37,672 bases of DNA from Candidatus Staskawiczbacteria bacterium (GCA_023245195.1 JAHFKU010000005.1:1-37672), one strand, 5' to 3'; counted from the first letter of the stretch, positions 30,212-36,939 are shown. Notes: a model not told the origin generated them from the sequence alone. Numbers and translations are program-made.

Positions 30212-30361
30212 GATATAAAAAATGGCGATAGGCTAGCTTTTCAACAAAAAATTCGCAAGCCGTAGTTATGGCTAAGCCTTACAAATTTTTTGTCTCCAAA
30301 GCGTCGCCTCTCATCCATTTTTTTATACTTCTTAGTACGTTTTCATAATGTTTGTTCCATA
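30177..30361. repeat. 185-bp fold-back element overlapping the prmC 3' end
   Basis: Perfect 23-bp arms (30177-30199 and 30339-30361, starting TATGGAACAAAC) continue as an imperfect stem through GTACT...ATAAAAAATGGCGA...GGCTAGC and CAACAAAAAATTCGCAAGCC to a centre near 30265. It includes the last 11 codons and stop of prmC. It is unrelated to the other repeat families here. Confidence 0.85.
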
Positions 30362-30373
30362 AACAATAAAATG

Positions 30374-30382
30374 TGATATAAT
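30374..30382 (+). promoter_or_regulatory. Extended -10 promoter of the 30533 gene
   Basis: TGA-TATAAT (hexamer 30377-30382). The transcript would include the repeat block at 30395-30530, giving a structured leader of about 145 nt. Confidence 0.6.
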
Positions 30383-30394
30383 TTAAAAAAGTAC

Positions 30395-30530
30395 GAATTT
30401 TCACAAAATAACGAATGTACACAAATCACGAATGCGAAATCGTTTCGGTAGTAGGCGCCTTGCAATGATGGCTACGAAAATTTGTGATTCGTGTTGATTC
30501 GTTCGTCAATTCGTGTTAATTCGTCACAAA
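30395..30530. repeat. Inverted CACGAAT-type word pair upstream of 30533
   Basis: Left block CACAAAATAACGAATGTACACAAATCACGAAT-like (30395-30433), right block ATTTGTGATTCGTG ... AATTCGTGTTAATTCG (30478-30528), ending at the ATG. Same words as the mraZ and ftsL leaders, with steps of 7 to 12 nt. Confidence 0.78.
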
Positions 30531-30532
30531 TT

Positions 30533-31132
30533 ATGAACAAAAAATCTAAAGGTGCTGCATCAAGTATTCTGTTAATTTTAGGCGTGGTATTGGCCATTGT
30601 TATTATTGTTGTTTTTGTGGTGATTAAAATTAATGCCTCAAAAACGGCCACCAAAGCCAAAGAAACCGAATCTGCGCAAAATAACGAGCCACCGCCAGCT
30701 GTTTATCAGGCCCAACTTGGAGATATTAACTTTACCTTTGAATTGGCCCAAAATGTTGGTAGCGTTTTAAAAAGCAAAGATCCCAGATTCCAACCGGATT
30801 TAACCACGACCGAAAAATTTATCAAAGTGGTGATCGGAGCGCAAAATAAAGGAAAGGTTAATATAAAAAAGGGATCGTGGGATATTGGCAATATTGTCGA
30901 TTCTGAAGGCCGGAATTTTGTCCCTGTCAACCAAGATAATCAGATTTTTGCTTTTGCCAATAATGCTAATGTGTGCGGCGCTTTGCTTAAGCCCGAATTT
31001 GAGCCAACGCTCTGCGAAAAGTATTACGAAGTTTCAAAAGGATCAACTGATCTTAAAGTAGAAATTGACCTCATTGACGAAAATTCTGCCAAAAAGAAGT
31101 CCAGCTCATTTTTGGATTTAATTGTGGAGTAA
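30533..31132 (+). CDS. Membrane-anchored extracellular domain protein (DUF4352-like)
   Basis: A 199-aa protein: short basic N-terminus, one TM helix (SILLILGVVLAIVIIVVFVVI), a linker of about 30 polar residues, then a beta-rich domain with VVIGAQNKGKVNIKKGSWDIGNIVDSEG-type sequence that resembles DUF4352/telokin-like immunoglobulin folds. Two Cys (CGALL and LCEKYY) may form a disulfide. The domain should face outward. It is next to a small acidic protein and a TraG-like ATPase, possibly as one transcription unit (40 nt gap to the next ATG). Function unknown. Confidence 0.72.
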   Translation: MNKKSKGAASSILLILGVVLAIVIIVVFVVIKINASKTATKAKETESAQNNEPPPAVYQAQLGDINFTFELAQNVGSVLKSKDPRFQPDLTTTEKFIKVVIGAQNKGKVNIKKGSWDIGNIVDSEGRNFVPVNQDNQIFAFANNANVCGALLKPEFEPTLCEKYYEVSKGSTDLKVEIDLIDENSAKKKSSSFLDLIVE

Positions 31133-31169
31133 TTTAGGTATCAGTCAAAACTTAAAACTAAAAATCATT

Positions 31170-31562
31170 ATGTCAGACGATAAACAAGAAAAAGAAGTTA
31201 AAAATCCTAATATGAATTCGGGAGAAGTTTTTGCTGGCCAAGAAAAAGTTCTCGACGAAACAGAATTTAATGAATCGAAAGAAGGCGGGGAGTCAATCAG
31301 CCCGGAAGCTGTAAAAGAAATAAAAGCCCAAATAGAATCTGCCGATCTATCCGACACATTAAAAATGCAATCCCAATCCCAGGCCGGTGATTTGCAATCG
31401 CTTGAAACTAAAGAAAAACTGCAAAAATTACTCCAAACGGCCAAGGCAAAAGGAGTGGTGTTTGCGGTTCATGTGGCTAAAAACATGAACGATCCTTATA
31501 TGTTGGATATGCTGCACGATGCGCTGGCGCGCGAAGGATACTATAAAAATTTTCTTAAATAG
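31170..31562 (+). CDS. Small acidic soluble protein upstream of the TraG-like ATPase
   Basis: A 130-aa protein. The first 85 residues are acidic and probably disordered (DDKQEKEVKNPNMNSGEVF, ETEFNESKEGGESISPE). The C-terminal 45 are compact and look conserved (LQKLLQTAKAKGVVFAVHVAKNMNDPYMLDMLHDALAREG). The architecture would suit an adaptor or partner of the ATPase downstream, but no family is recognised. The ATG at 31170 is preferred over an upstream in-frame start at 31122, which overlaps the preceding gene. Confidence 0.68.
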   Translation: MSDDKQEKEVKNPNMNSGEVFAGQEKVLDETEFNESKEGGESISPEAVKEIKAQIESADLSDTLKMQSQSQAGDLQSLETKEKLQKLLQTAKAKGVVFAVHVAKNMNDPYMLDMLHDALAREGYYKNFLK

Positions 31563-31694
31563 AAAATTTAAATTTTAAATTATCAATTTTTAATTTTTAT
31601 TAAATTTTCAATAAGGTGAATTTTTAAACACGTTTAAAAATTAAAACATTTGGTTATTATTTAGAAATTTAAAATTAGAAATTAGAAATTTTCG
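31563..31694. repeat. Inverted heptanucleotide array pair upstream of the TraG-like gene
   Basis: Left block of AAATTTAAATTTTAAATT type, centre AATTTTTAAAC-AC-GTTTAAAAATT (11-bp arms), right block AATTAGA, AATTAGA, AATTTTC ending next to the ATG at 31698. Confidence 0.78.
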
Positions 31695-31697
31695 TTT

Positions 31698-34175
31698 ATG
31701 CCTTTCATCATCTACGGCCTCATTTTAGTCTTTTTGTTGGTGTTATTGGCTTTTGTGATTGTGTTGCGCTCGGAGCAATCAGAAAAGCGGGCGGTTTTTG
31801 GCGGCTTGGAATCAGTACTGTTTTTGATCTTAATGCCAAAAAATGATTCAAAATCTGATGAGACGGCAAAAAAAGAAGAAAAAGTATTAATATCCCAGAT
31901 GGAACAAGTCTTGGCTAATTTTTTGTACCTCAAACAGCCAAAAATGTTTCAAGAACCGCCATCCGTCGCTTTAGAAATTGCTTCCCAAGTTGGAGGCACC
32001 GATATTTCGTTTTACATTTGCGTGCCAAAGTATTTAGAAACCGCTTTTGAAAAATATGTTCAGGGAGTTTATCCGCGGGCCATCATTGAAAAAGTACCGC
32101 AAGATTATACCGTTTTTGAACCGCAGGGCCAAACCTTGGGAGCCTATTTAACCTTAAAAGAAAATTACTTATTTCCTATTAGCACGTATCAAACCTTAGA
32201 AAAAGATCCGCTTTCTACCATTACCAATAATTTAAGCAAAATTACTGCAAACGAAGGGGCGGCCGTTCAACTTATTATTAAACCCTTATCTAAAATAAAT
32301 TTACGAAAAAAGGGCGAAAAAGCTTTATCTAAAATTCGGGAGGGAAAAAACACTCGTAGCGCGGTTATGGAAGCTACCCAATCAATGTTTTCTAATATTA
32401 TTTCTGACATTTTAAAATCTGCGCCAAAAGAAAATAACCCAGCCTCCGCCAAGGCTACGGCGGGCAAGGAAAAAGAGCAGGGGATTGACCAGGTTGCCTA
32501 TGACGCTGTCCAAAGTAAAATCCAAAAACAGCCGTTTTCGGTAAATATCAGGCTGGTGGCTTCAGCCCAGTCAAAAGAGCGCGCCGAAGACATTTTAAGC
32601 CATTTGACCGGCGCCTTCAGCCAGTTTTCCATTTCTGCCATCAACAGTTTAAAGCCCGCCCCAGTCAAAGGCAAGGCGTTGAAAAAATTTATTTACGAAT
32701 TCAGTTTTAGGATTTTCAACCCCCGCCAAAGCAGCATTTTAAACATTGAAGAGCTGGCCAGCATTTATCATTTTCCAACTCATTTTACCGAAACTCCCTA
32801 TATTAAAGGCGCTAAATCAGAAGTGGTGGCGCCTCCGGCTGACCTGCCAAAAGAGGGGGTGAGCTTAATTGGAAAGGTGCTGTTTCGCCAAGAAGAAAAA
32901 AAGGTGTATTTTGCTTCGCGGGAAGATCGGCGGAGGCACTTGTATGTTATTGGGCAGACTGGAGTGGGAAAGTCCGGCTTTTTGGAAAACATGATCAACC
33001 AAGATATCCAAAACGGCGAAGGGGTGGCGGTAATTGATCCCCACGGCGAATTGGTTGAACATACTTTGGCCAATATTCCTAGAAACAGGATTGATGACGT
33101 GGTGTTATTTGAGCCGTTTGATTTGGAGCGGCCCATGGGTTTAAATATGCTCGAATACGACACGCCCGAACAAAAAGATTTTGCTGTCCAAGAAATGATT
33201 TCTATTTTTTACAAATTATTTCCGCCTGAAATCATCGGCCCCATGTTTGAACACTATATGCGAAATGCCATGCTGGCCTTGATGGCTGATAAAGAAAACC
33301 CCGGCACATTGGTTGAAATTCCCAAAATGTTTACCGACCCCGCTTTTTTGGCCGAACGCCTAAAAAAAGTGCAAGATCCGATTGTGCGAAGTTTTTGGAC
33401 AAAAGAATGGGCGCAAACTACGGGCAATACTCGGTCTGATATGCTTGGCTATGTGGTTTCAAAAATCGGCCGGTTTATTGAAAACCAAATGATGCGAAAT
33501 ATCATCGGGCAAGGGCATTCGGGTTTTGATTTGGCCGATGTGATGGATAAAGGCAAAATCTTTTTGGCTAATTTATCAAAAGGCCAAACGGGAGAAGTTA
33601 ATAGTTCGCTCTTGGGATTAATTTTGGTTTCTAAAATGCAAATGGCGGCCATGAAGCGAGCCAGTATTGCCGAAGACCAAAGAAAAGATTTTTATTTGTA
33701 CGTTGACGAATTCCAAAACTTTACCACCGATAGCATTTCTACCATTTTATCTGAAGCCAGAAAATACAAATTAAATTTAACCATTGCCCACCAATATATC
33801 GCCCAATTAACCGATCCGATTAAAAATTCAGTCTTTGGTAACGTGGGCACGGTAGGATCATTTCGGGTAGGAGCCGAAGATGCCGAATTTTTGGAAAAAC
33901 AGTTTGAGCCCGGTTTTTCACGGTTTGATTTGGTTAATCTTGATAATTTCCACATGGTTATCAAAATGATGCTTAACAACAAAACATCTACTCCGTTTAA
34001 AATGCAAACGCTTCCGCCCGAAAAAGGCAAGCCTCAAATTGTAGAAGCTATCAAGAAAATCTCAAAGTTAAAATATGGCAAAGCTAAAGCCATCATTGAA
34101 GAAGAAATTGCCAAGCGGTCTTTCACGGCCGCTCCCGTAGCGCCCCAAACCCCGCCACCAATAAAGTCGTTGTAA
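31698..34175 (+). CDS. TraG/VirD4-like (DUF87-type) membrane ATPase
   Basis: An 825-aa protein. An N-terminal TM helix (FIIYGLILVFLLVLLAFVIVL), a large N-terminal domain (to about 400), then an ATPase core: Walker A in VIGQTGVGKSGFLENM (G419-K425), Walker B-like GVAVIDPHGELVE, and a C-terminal TraM-recognition-type segment DFYLYVDEFQNFTTDSIS with ARKYKLNLTIAHQY. Such ATPases couple substrates to type IV secretion or act as membrane DNA/protein pumps. No relaxase or other secretion genes are in the window, so the substrate is unknown. An in-frame palindrome at 32443 encodes SAKATAG. The C-terminus is Pro-rich. Confidence 0.85.
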   Translation: MPFIIYGLILVFLLVLLAFVIVLRSEQSEKRAVFGGLESVLFLILMPKNDSKSDETAKKEEKVLISQMEQVLANFLYLKQPKMFQEPPSVALEIASQVGGTDISFYICVPKYLETAFEKYVQGVYPRAIIEKVPQDYTVFEPQGQTLGAYLTLKENYLFPISTYQTLEKDPLSTITNNLSKITANEGAAVQLIIKPLSKINLRKKGEKALSKIREGKNTRSAVMEATQSMFSNIISDILKSAPKENNPASAKATAGKEKEQGIDQVAYDAVQSKIQKQPFSVNIRLVASAQSKERAEDILSHLTGAFSQFSISAINSLKPAPVKGKALKKFIYEFSFRIFNPRQSSILNIEELASIYHFPTHFTETPYIKGAKSEVVAPPADLPKEGVSLIGKVLFRQEEKKVYFASREDRRRHLYVIGQTGVGKSGFLENMINQDIQNGEGVAVIDPHGELVEHTLANIPRNRIDDVVLFEPFDLERPMGLNMLEYDTPEQKDFAVQEMISIFYKLFPPEIIGPMFEHYMRNAMLALMADKENPGTLVEIPKMFTDPAFLAERLKKVQDPIVRSFWTKEWAQTTGNTRSDMLGYVVSKIGRFIENQMMRNIIGQGHSGFDLADVMDKGKIFLANLSKGQTGEVNSSLLGLILVSKMQMAAMKRASIAEDQRKDFYLYVDEFQNFTTDSISTILSEARKYKLNLTIAHQYIAQLTDPIKNSVFGNVGTVGSFRVGAEDAEFLEKQFEPGFSRFDLVNLDNFHMVIKMMLNNKTSTPFKMQTLPPEKGKPQIVEAIKKISKLKYGKAKAIIEEEIAKRSFTAAPVAPQTPPPIKSL
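32443..32464 (+). repeat. In-frame palindromic element in the TraG-like gene
   Basis: CCTCCGCC-AAGGCTAC-GGCGGGC type stem, read as ASAKATAGK in a charged linker of the N-terminal region (about residues 248-256). Confidence 0.78.
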
Positions 34176-34188
34176 GTGCTATTAGTAT

Positions 34189-34216
34189 AACAGCCGCGCC
34201 AAAAGGCGCGGCTGTT
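34189..34216 (+). terminator. Hairpin at the end of the TraG-like gene
   Basis: AACAGCCGCGCC-AAAA-GGCGCGGCTGTT, a 12-bp perfect stem followed by GTTATCT (weak T tract). Confidence 0.72.
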
Positions 34217-34230
34217 GTTATCTAAAAATG

Positions 34231-34274
34231 AAATGTAGTATATTTTCAAAAGCTTTTGAAAATATACTACATTT
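34231..34274. repeat. 44-bp perfect loop-less palindrome
   Basis: Two 22-bp arms meeting at CAAAAG|CTTTTG. The arm begins AAATGTAGTATATTTT. It lies between two terminators in the convergent gap of the TraG-like gene and efp. Confidence 0.9.
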
Positions 34275-34284
34275 ACTACCATAG

Positions 34285-34312
34285 AAAATCCGCTCAAATT
34301 TGAGCGGATTTT
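34285..34312. terminator. 28-bp palindromic terminator between convergent genes
   Basis: AAAATCCGCTCAAA|TTTGAGCGGATTTT, perfect and loop-less, followed by TTTTT on the plus strand and by TTTTC on the minus strand, so it can end transcripts from both sides. Confidence 0.83.
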
Positions 34313-34315
34313 TTT

Positions 34316-34346
34316 GTCAAATACCAAATGTCAATGGTTAAATGTT
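34316..34346. repeat. Heptanucleotide words at the efp 3' end
   Basis: GTCAAAT, ACCAAAT, GTCAATG, GTTAAAT, GTT: 7-nt steps with the same vocabulary as the pilin leader (54-88). The last word overlaps the efp stop codon. Confidence 0.75.
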
Positions 34347-34911
34347 ATTCCGATGCTCGTTTTACGTATTCTCCCAGTTCCGTGTTTACTTCAATTACAT
34401 CTCCTTCTTCAATAAAGAGGGGAACTTGAATGACAGCTCCGCTTTCTAGCACCGCTTCTTTAGTGCCTCCTTGCGCCCGGTCGCCTTTGACTCCCGGAGC
34501 CGATTCTTTCACTTTTAATTGTACTTTAATCGGAGCTACCACCGTAATAATCTTTTCATTGAAAATAATACCTTCCACCAGTGAATTAGGCTTGAAAAAC
34601 TTGGCTTGTTTGCCTAATTGGTCTTCGGTAAATGAGAATCGTTTTGAAGGGTCTTTTTCTTCGCAAAAGAAGTACTGGCCTTTGGTGGAATACAAAAACT
34701 TGATGTTTATTTTTTCCAAACCGGCTTCGTCAAACACGTCGCCCTGCTGGAAGTTTTTTTCTTGAAAGCTTCCGGTGATTAAATTTTTCATTTTGGTTTG
34801 CACCACCGGCCGGCGCTGGGCCATTTTAACCAAAAGTGCGTCAACCACTTCCCAGGGTTGATTTTCATAAATAAATTGAGTGCCTTTTTTGAGGTCAGTG
34901 TGAGTAAGCAT
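34345..34911 (-). CDS. efp: Elongation factor P
   Basis: A 188-aa protein of usual length: KOW-like domain I (LKKGTQFIYENQPWEVVDALLVKM), OB domains II (YSTKGQYFFCEEKDPSKRFSF) and III (ESAPGVKGDRAQGGTKEAVLESGAVIQVPLFIEEGDVIEVNTELGEYVKR). It helps ribosomes stalled at polyproline. The modified loop, GKG with Lys34 in E. coli, reads AQRRP here: by alignment the tip residue is Gln32, followed by Arg33 and Arg34. So a lysine-modifying EpmA route is not expected; modification on Arg or no modification is possible. A heptanucleotide array precedes the ATG. Confidence 0.95.
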   Translation of the reverse strand: MLTHTDLKKGTQFIYENQPWEVVDALLVKMAQRRPVVQTKMKNLITGSFQEKNFQQGDVFDEAGLEKINIKFLYSTKGQYFFCEEKDPSKRFSFTEDQLGKQAKFFKPNSLVEGIIFNEKIITVVAPIKVQLKVKESAPGVKGDRAQGGTKEAVLESGAVIQVPLFIEEGDVIEVNTELGEYVKRASE

Positions 34912-34915
34912 TTAC

Positions 34916-34976
34916 GTGTAACTAGTAACTGGTAACTAAGTAACTGGTAATTACGAGTTACAAGTTACGAGTTACA
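34916..34976. repeat. Inverted heptanucleotide array pair between efp and the PolX-type gene
   Basis: On the plus strand GTAACTA, GTAACTG, GTAACTAA, GTAACTG, GTAATTA, then ACGAGTT, ACAAGTT, ACGAGTT, AC. GTAACT and AGTTAC are reverse complements. The array fills the whole gap; read on the minus strand it ends 4 nt before the efp ATG. Confidence 0.88.
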
Positions 34977-35681
34977 TTACTCTATTATTTTCCATTCAAT
35001 GGTGCTTTCTTTATCCGCAAATTCCAGCCATTCGCCATATTTACTGATGACATACCATTTCTTTTTGGTTGCTGAATAAATCATGGCGTCTCCTTTATAA
35101 AATGGTTTTTTAACGATTTCTTTAGGCTTTAACCGGTCTAATTCCAGCCATTTTTTAAAGACCGTTTCAATGGTGTAGTCTAGTTTTCTGGAATTGGCCC
35201 AGGTAGCAACGGTATCAATCGCCTGTTTTGCAGCCACAATTGAACCGGCTAATTCTAACAATTGCTTGGCGGGCTTGGTATAGCGCGAATAAATTATTTT
35301 TCTCTTTTTAGCATTTTCTTTTAATTCTTGCAAGGAGAGACCCTTGGAGGCGAAAAAATGGGTGATAATTTGGCGCAAAGCCGTTTCTTCTTGTAATTTT
35401 TCAAAATCTTTGATTTTGCCAATGCCGGGCGCAGACTTGTGCCCGGCGCGGCCGGCTGACTTAATATACTCTTCTATCCGTTTGGCGCTACCCTCACCGA
35501 TGCCGGGTATCTCTTTTAATCCTTTAATGCCTTTTTCTTGGTAAATTTGCGAAACATCAATTTGTAGGGAATGTAAAACATTCGCGGCTTTGCGGTAAGC
35601 ATTAATTCTGAAAGCCGAATCTCCCTTTATTTCCAAAAGTCCGGCTGTTTCATTGAAAATGTTGGCAATTTCTTTATTCAT
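34977..35681 (-). CDS. PolX/Pol-beta-type helix-hairpin-helix protein without polymerase domain
   Basis: A 234-aa protein. The N-terminal 8-kDa-like domain has FNETAGLLEIKGDSAFRINAYRKAANVL and LKEIPGIGEGSAKRIEEYI, as in PolX and Pol beta. PolX proteins are about 570 aa; here the polymerase and PHP parts are absent. Instead there is a helical region and a C-terminal beta-like domain (YKGDAMIYSATKKKWYVISKYGEWLEF). After EEYIKS, about 12 extra residues (AGRAGHKSAPGI) interrupt the usual TGKIKDFEKL and come from an in-frame palindrome (35424-35447). It may bind gapped or nicked DNA (inference). Confidence 0.8.
   Translation of the reverse strand: MNKEIANIFNETAGLLEIKGDSAFRINAYRKAANVLHSLQIDVSQIYQEKGIKGLKEIPGIGEGSAKRIEEYIKSAGRAGHKSAPGIGKIKDFEKLQEETALRQIITHFFASKGLSLQELKENAKKRKIIYSRYTKPAKQLLELAGSIVAAKQAIDTVATWANSRKLDYTIETVFKKWLELDRLKPKEIVKKPFYKGDAMIYSATKKKWYVISKYGEWLEFADKESTIEWKIIE
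35424..35447 (-). repeat. In-frame palindromic element in the PolX-type gene
   Basis: GCCGGGC-GCAGACTTGT-GCCCGGC (with inner CA/TG pairing), read in frame on the minus strand inside AGRAGHKSAPGI, between the HhH motif and the following helix. Confidence 0.78.
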
Positions 35682-35702
35682 GCTTCTATCTTAGCATTTT
35701 TT

Positions 35703-35738
35703 CTAAAAAAAGAAGCCCCGTGCGTTGATCGCCGGGGC
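35703..35738 (-). terminator. Terminator of the 46-aa peptide gene
   Basis: On the minus strand GCCCCG ... CGGGGC stem (with an inner GCG/CGC pairing) followed by TTCTTTTTTT. Confidence 0.85.
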
Positions 35739-35747
35739 CTATATTGA

Positions 35748-35888
35748 TCACAGCTCGCGGACGGAGTGGATTCCTTCCACATTTTGCCACCGCAAAACCT
35801 GGGCGCGCGCCTCACCTTCGCCTTGGGCTTCCACTTCAAACCTCCTGATGACGCCTTTGACCCAAGCGAAAACTTCAAAATATCGCAT
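35748..35888 (-). CDS. Small soluble peptide (46 aa)
   Basis: A short minus-strand gene supported by a consensus promoter (35937-35965), GGAGG about 5 nt before the ATG, and a terminator 10 nt after the stop. The product starts MRYFEVFAWVKGVIRRFEVE, continues AQGEGEARAQVLRWQNVEGI and ends HSVREL. It looks like a small beta-alpha-beta fold with alternating charged residues, reminiscent of small ferredoxin-like or DNA-binding peptides, but no family is recognised. Codons are GC-rich (GCC, GGC, GTC, CGC, CTG), as in the 34-aa peptide and the lipoprotein. Confidence 0.65.
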   Translation of the reverse strand: MRYFEVFAWVKGVIRRFEVEAQGEGEARAQVLRWQNVEGIHSVREL

Positions 35889-35936
35889 ACGATCCTCCAG
35901 TGGAGCGCATCCTGCACAAGGAAAATCCTTAATACT

Positions 35937-35965
35937 ATATTACTACTATAAAATTTTGTTGTCAA
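35937..35965 (-). promoter_or_regulatory. Promoter of the 46-aa peptide gene
   Basis: On the minus strand TTGACA (35965-35960), 17-bp spacer, TAATAT (35942-35937). A good match in the divergent gap with thpR. Confidence 0.83.
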
Positions 35966-35987
35966 TAGTGAAGTGGATCTGAATTTT

Positions 35988-35996
35988 TGATAAGCT
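35988..35996 (+). promoter_or_regulatory. Possible leaderless promoter of thpR
   Basis: TGA-TAAGCT ends 6 nt before the ATG at 36003. The hexamer is a weaker match than in the other leaderless promoters, but the spacing is the same. Confidence 0.45.
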
Positions 35997-36002
35997 GAAA
36001 TT

Positions 36003-36569
36003 ATGAATAAACGACATCGGACTTTCATAGCCATTAATTTACCAAATGATGTTAAAAAAGTCTTGGCTGGTTACCAGAAAAAATGGGCTGATGTGCCAGC
36101 TCGGTGGACAGCCACGGAAAATTTGCACATTACCCTGCTTTTTTTGGGCGATTTGACCGATCTTGAATTGGGTGGAGTTTGTTTGGCGGTGAAAGGGGTT
36201 TTAGAAAAAAATAACTCTTTTAATATTACGCTAAACAAAGTGGCATACGGACCAGAAGGGAAATTACCTCCACGATACATTTGGGCGGGCGGCCAAGTTA
36301 GCAATGAAGCTTCATTGCTAAAAAAAGATTTAGAAGACGCTTTGCTTGAACTTGTAAAATTTAACGTAGATGCCTATGCTTTTCATCCGCACATCACCTT
36401 GGCTCGGATTAATTCTATGGCTTGGCGTGCTATTGAACCAGAAGAACGGCCGGAAGTTGGAGAACAAATCGAATTAACATTTACCGTAGAATCGATTGAA
36501 GTCATGGAAAGCGAATTAACCCGCCAAGGCCCGCGGTATTCTACTATAGAAAGTCATTCACTTTTATAA
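36003..36569 (+). CDS. thpR: RNA 2',3'-cyclic phosphodiesterase (2H family, 2'-5' RNA ligase)
   Basis: A 188-aa member of the 2H phosphoesterases. The start RTFIAINLP and the two catalytic HxT motifs are seen: H42-x-T44 in NLHITLLFLG and H130-x-T132 in FHPHITLARI. LPPRYIWAG fits the family loop. These enzymes open 2',3'-cyclic phosphates at RNA ends and can ligate 2'-5' in reverse. It ends just before the operator of the ArsR-like gene. Confidence 0.93.
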   Translation: MNKRHRTFIAINLPNDVKKVLAGYQKKWADVPARWTATENLHITLLFLGDLTDLELGGVCLAVKGVLEKNNSFNITLNKVAYGPEGKLPPRYIWAGGQVSNEASLLKKDLEDALLELVKFNVDAYAFHPHITLARINSMAWRAIEPEERPEVGEQIELTFTVESIEVMESELTRQGPRYSTIESHSLL

Positions 36570-36578
36570 TTATTTAGA

Positions 36579-36610
36579 ATATTATAACATTATATATAAT
36601 GTTATAATAT
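36579..36610. promoter_or_regulatory. Palindromic operator upstream of the ArsR-like gene
   Basis: A 32-bp perfect palindrome with half site ATTATAACATTATA (core 36581-36608). Its right half contains TATAAT (36603-36608), a -10 for the regulator gene, so a bound protein would block RNA polymerase. The same 28-bp core recurs at 36933-36960. Confidence 0.82.
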
Positions 36611-36672
36611 AAATGTACGGCGTCTTGGTTTGGGTAAATAATAATTCTTTTCCTTATTTTTCTTATGTTTTT

Positions 36673-36939
36673 ATGAAAAATCCAAGAGATTTAGAAAAAT
36701 ATTTCAAGGGAGTAGCCAATCATCGAAGAATTGGTATTCTTAATTTGGTCGATCAAAATCCAAATATTACCGTGGAGGGTATTTCAGAAAAATTGGAATG
36801 TGATTTTCAAGTAGCCGCAGTGCACACTCAAAAATTATCACGATTTGGCTTGATAAACAAAAAATATATTGGTAGGTCGGTAGGTCATGCTATATCGCCT
36901 TATGGTAAAAAGTTTTTAGCTTTTATTCAATCATTATAA
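36673..36939 (+). CDS. ArsR-like winged-helix transcriptional regulator
   Basis: An 88-aa protein, the size of a minimal ArsR/SmtB-type repressor. LEKYFKGVANHRRIGILNLVDQ matches the usual L-x-x-L-A-N-x-x-R-x-x-I-L-x-x-L start, ITVEGISEKLECDFQVAAVHTQKLSRFGLI the helix-turn-helix, and INKKYIGRSVGHAISPYGKKFL the wing. No Cys or His metal site of classical ArsR type is seen. The ATG at 36673 is preferred over 36613, whose extra residues are hydrophobic and unlike the family. The stop codon lies in the second palindrome. Autoregulation through the two palindromes is likely, and murC just downstream may be a target (inference). Confidence 0.82.
   Translation: MKNPRDLEKYFKGVANHRRIGILNLVDQNPNITVEGISEKLECDFQVAAVHTQKLSRFGLINKKYIGRSVGHAISPYGKKFLAFIQSL

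Noticed and set aside
35678-36034. 118-codon minus-strand open frame opposite the start of thpR
   Set aside because: It runs through the promoter, gene and terminator of the 46-aa peptide in another frame, and overlaps thpR; the short gene has better signals.
36613-36672. Start of the ArsR-like regulator at 36613
   Set aside because: The additional 20 residues are hydrophobic and aromatic, unlike the family, and the normal N-terminal helix begins after the ATG at 36673.
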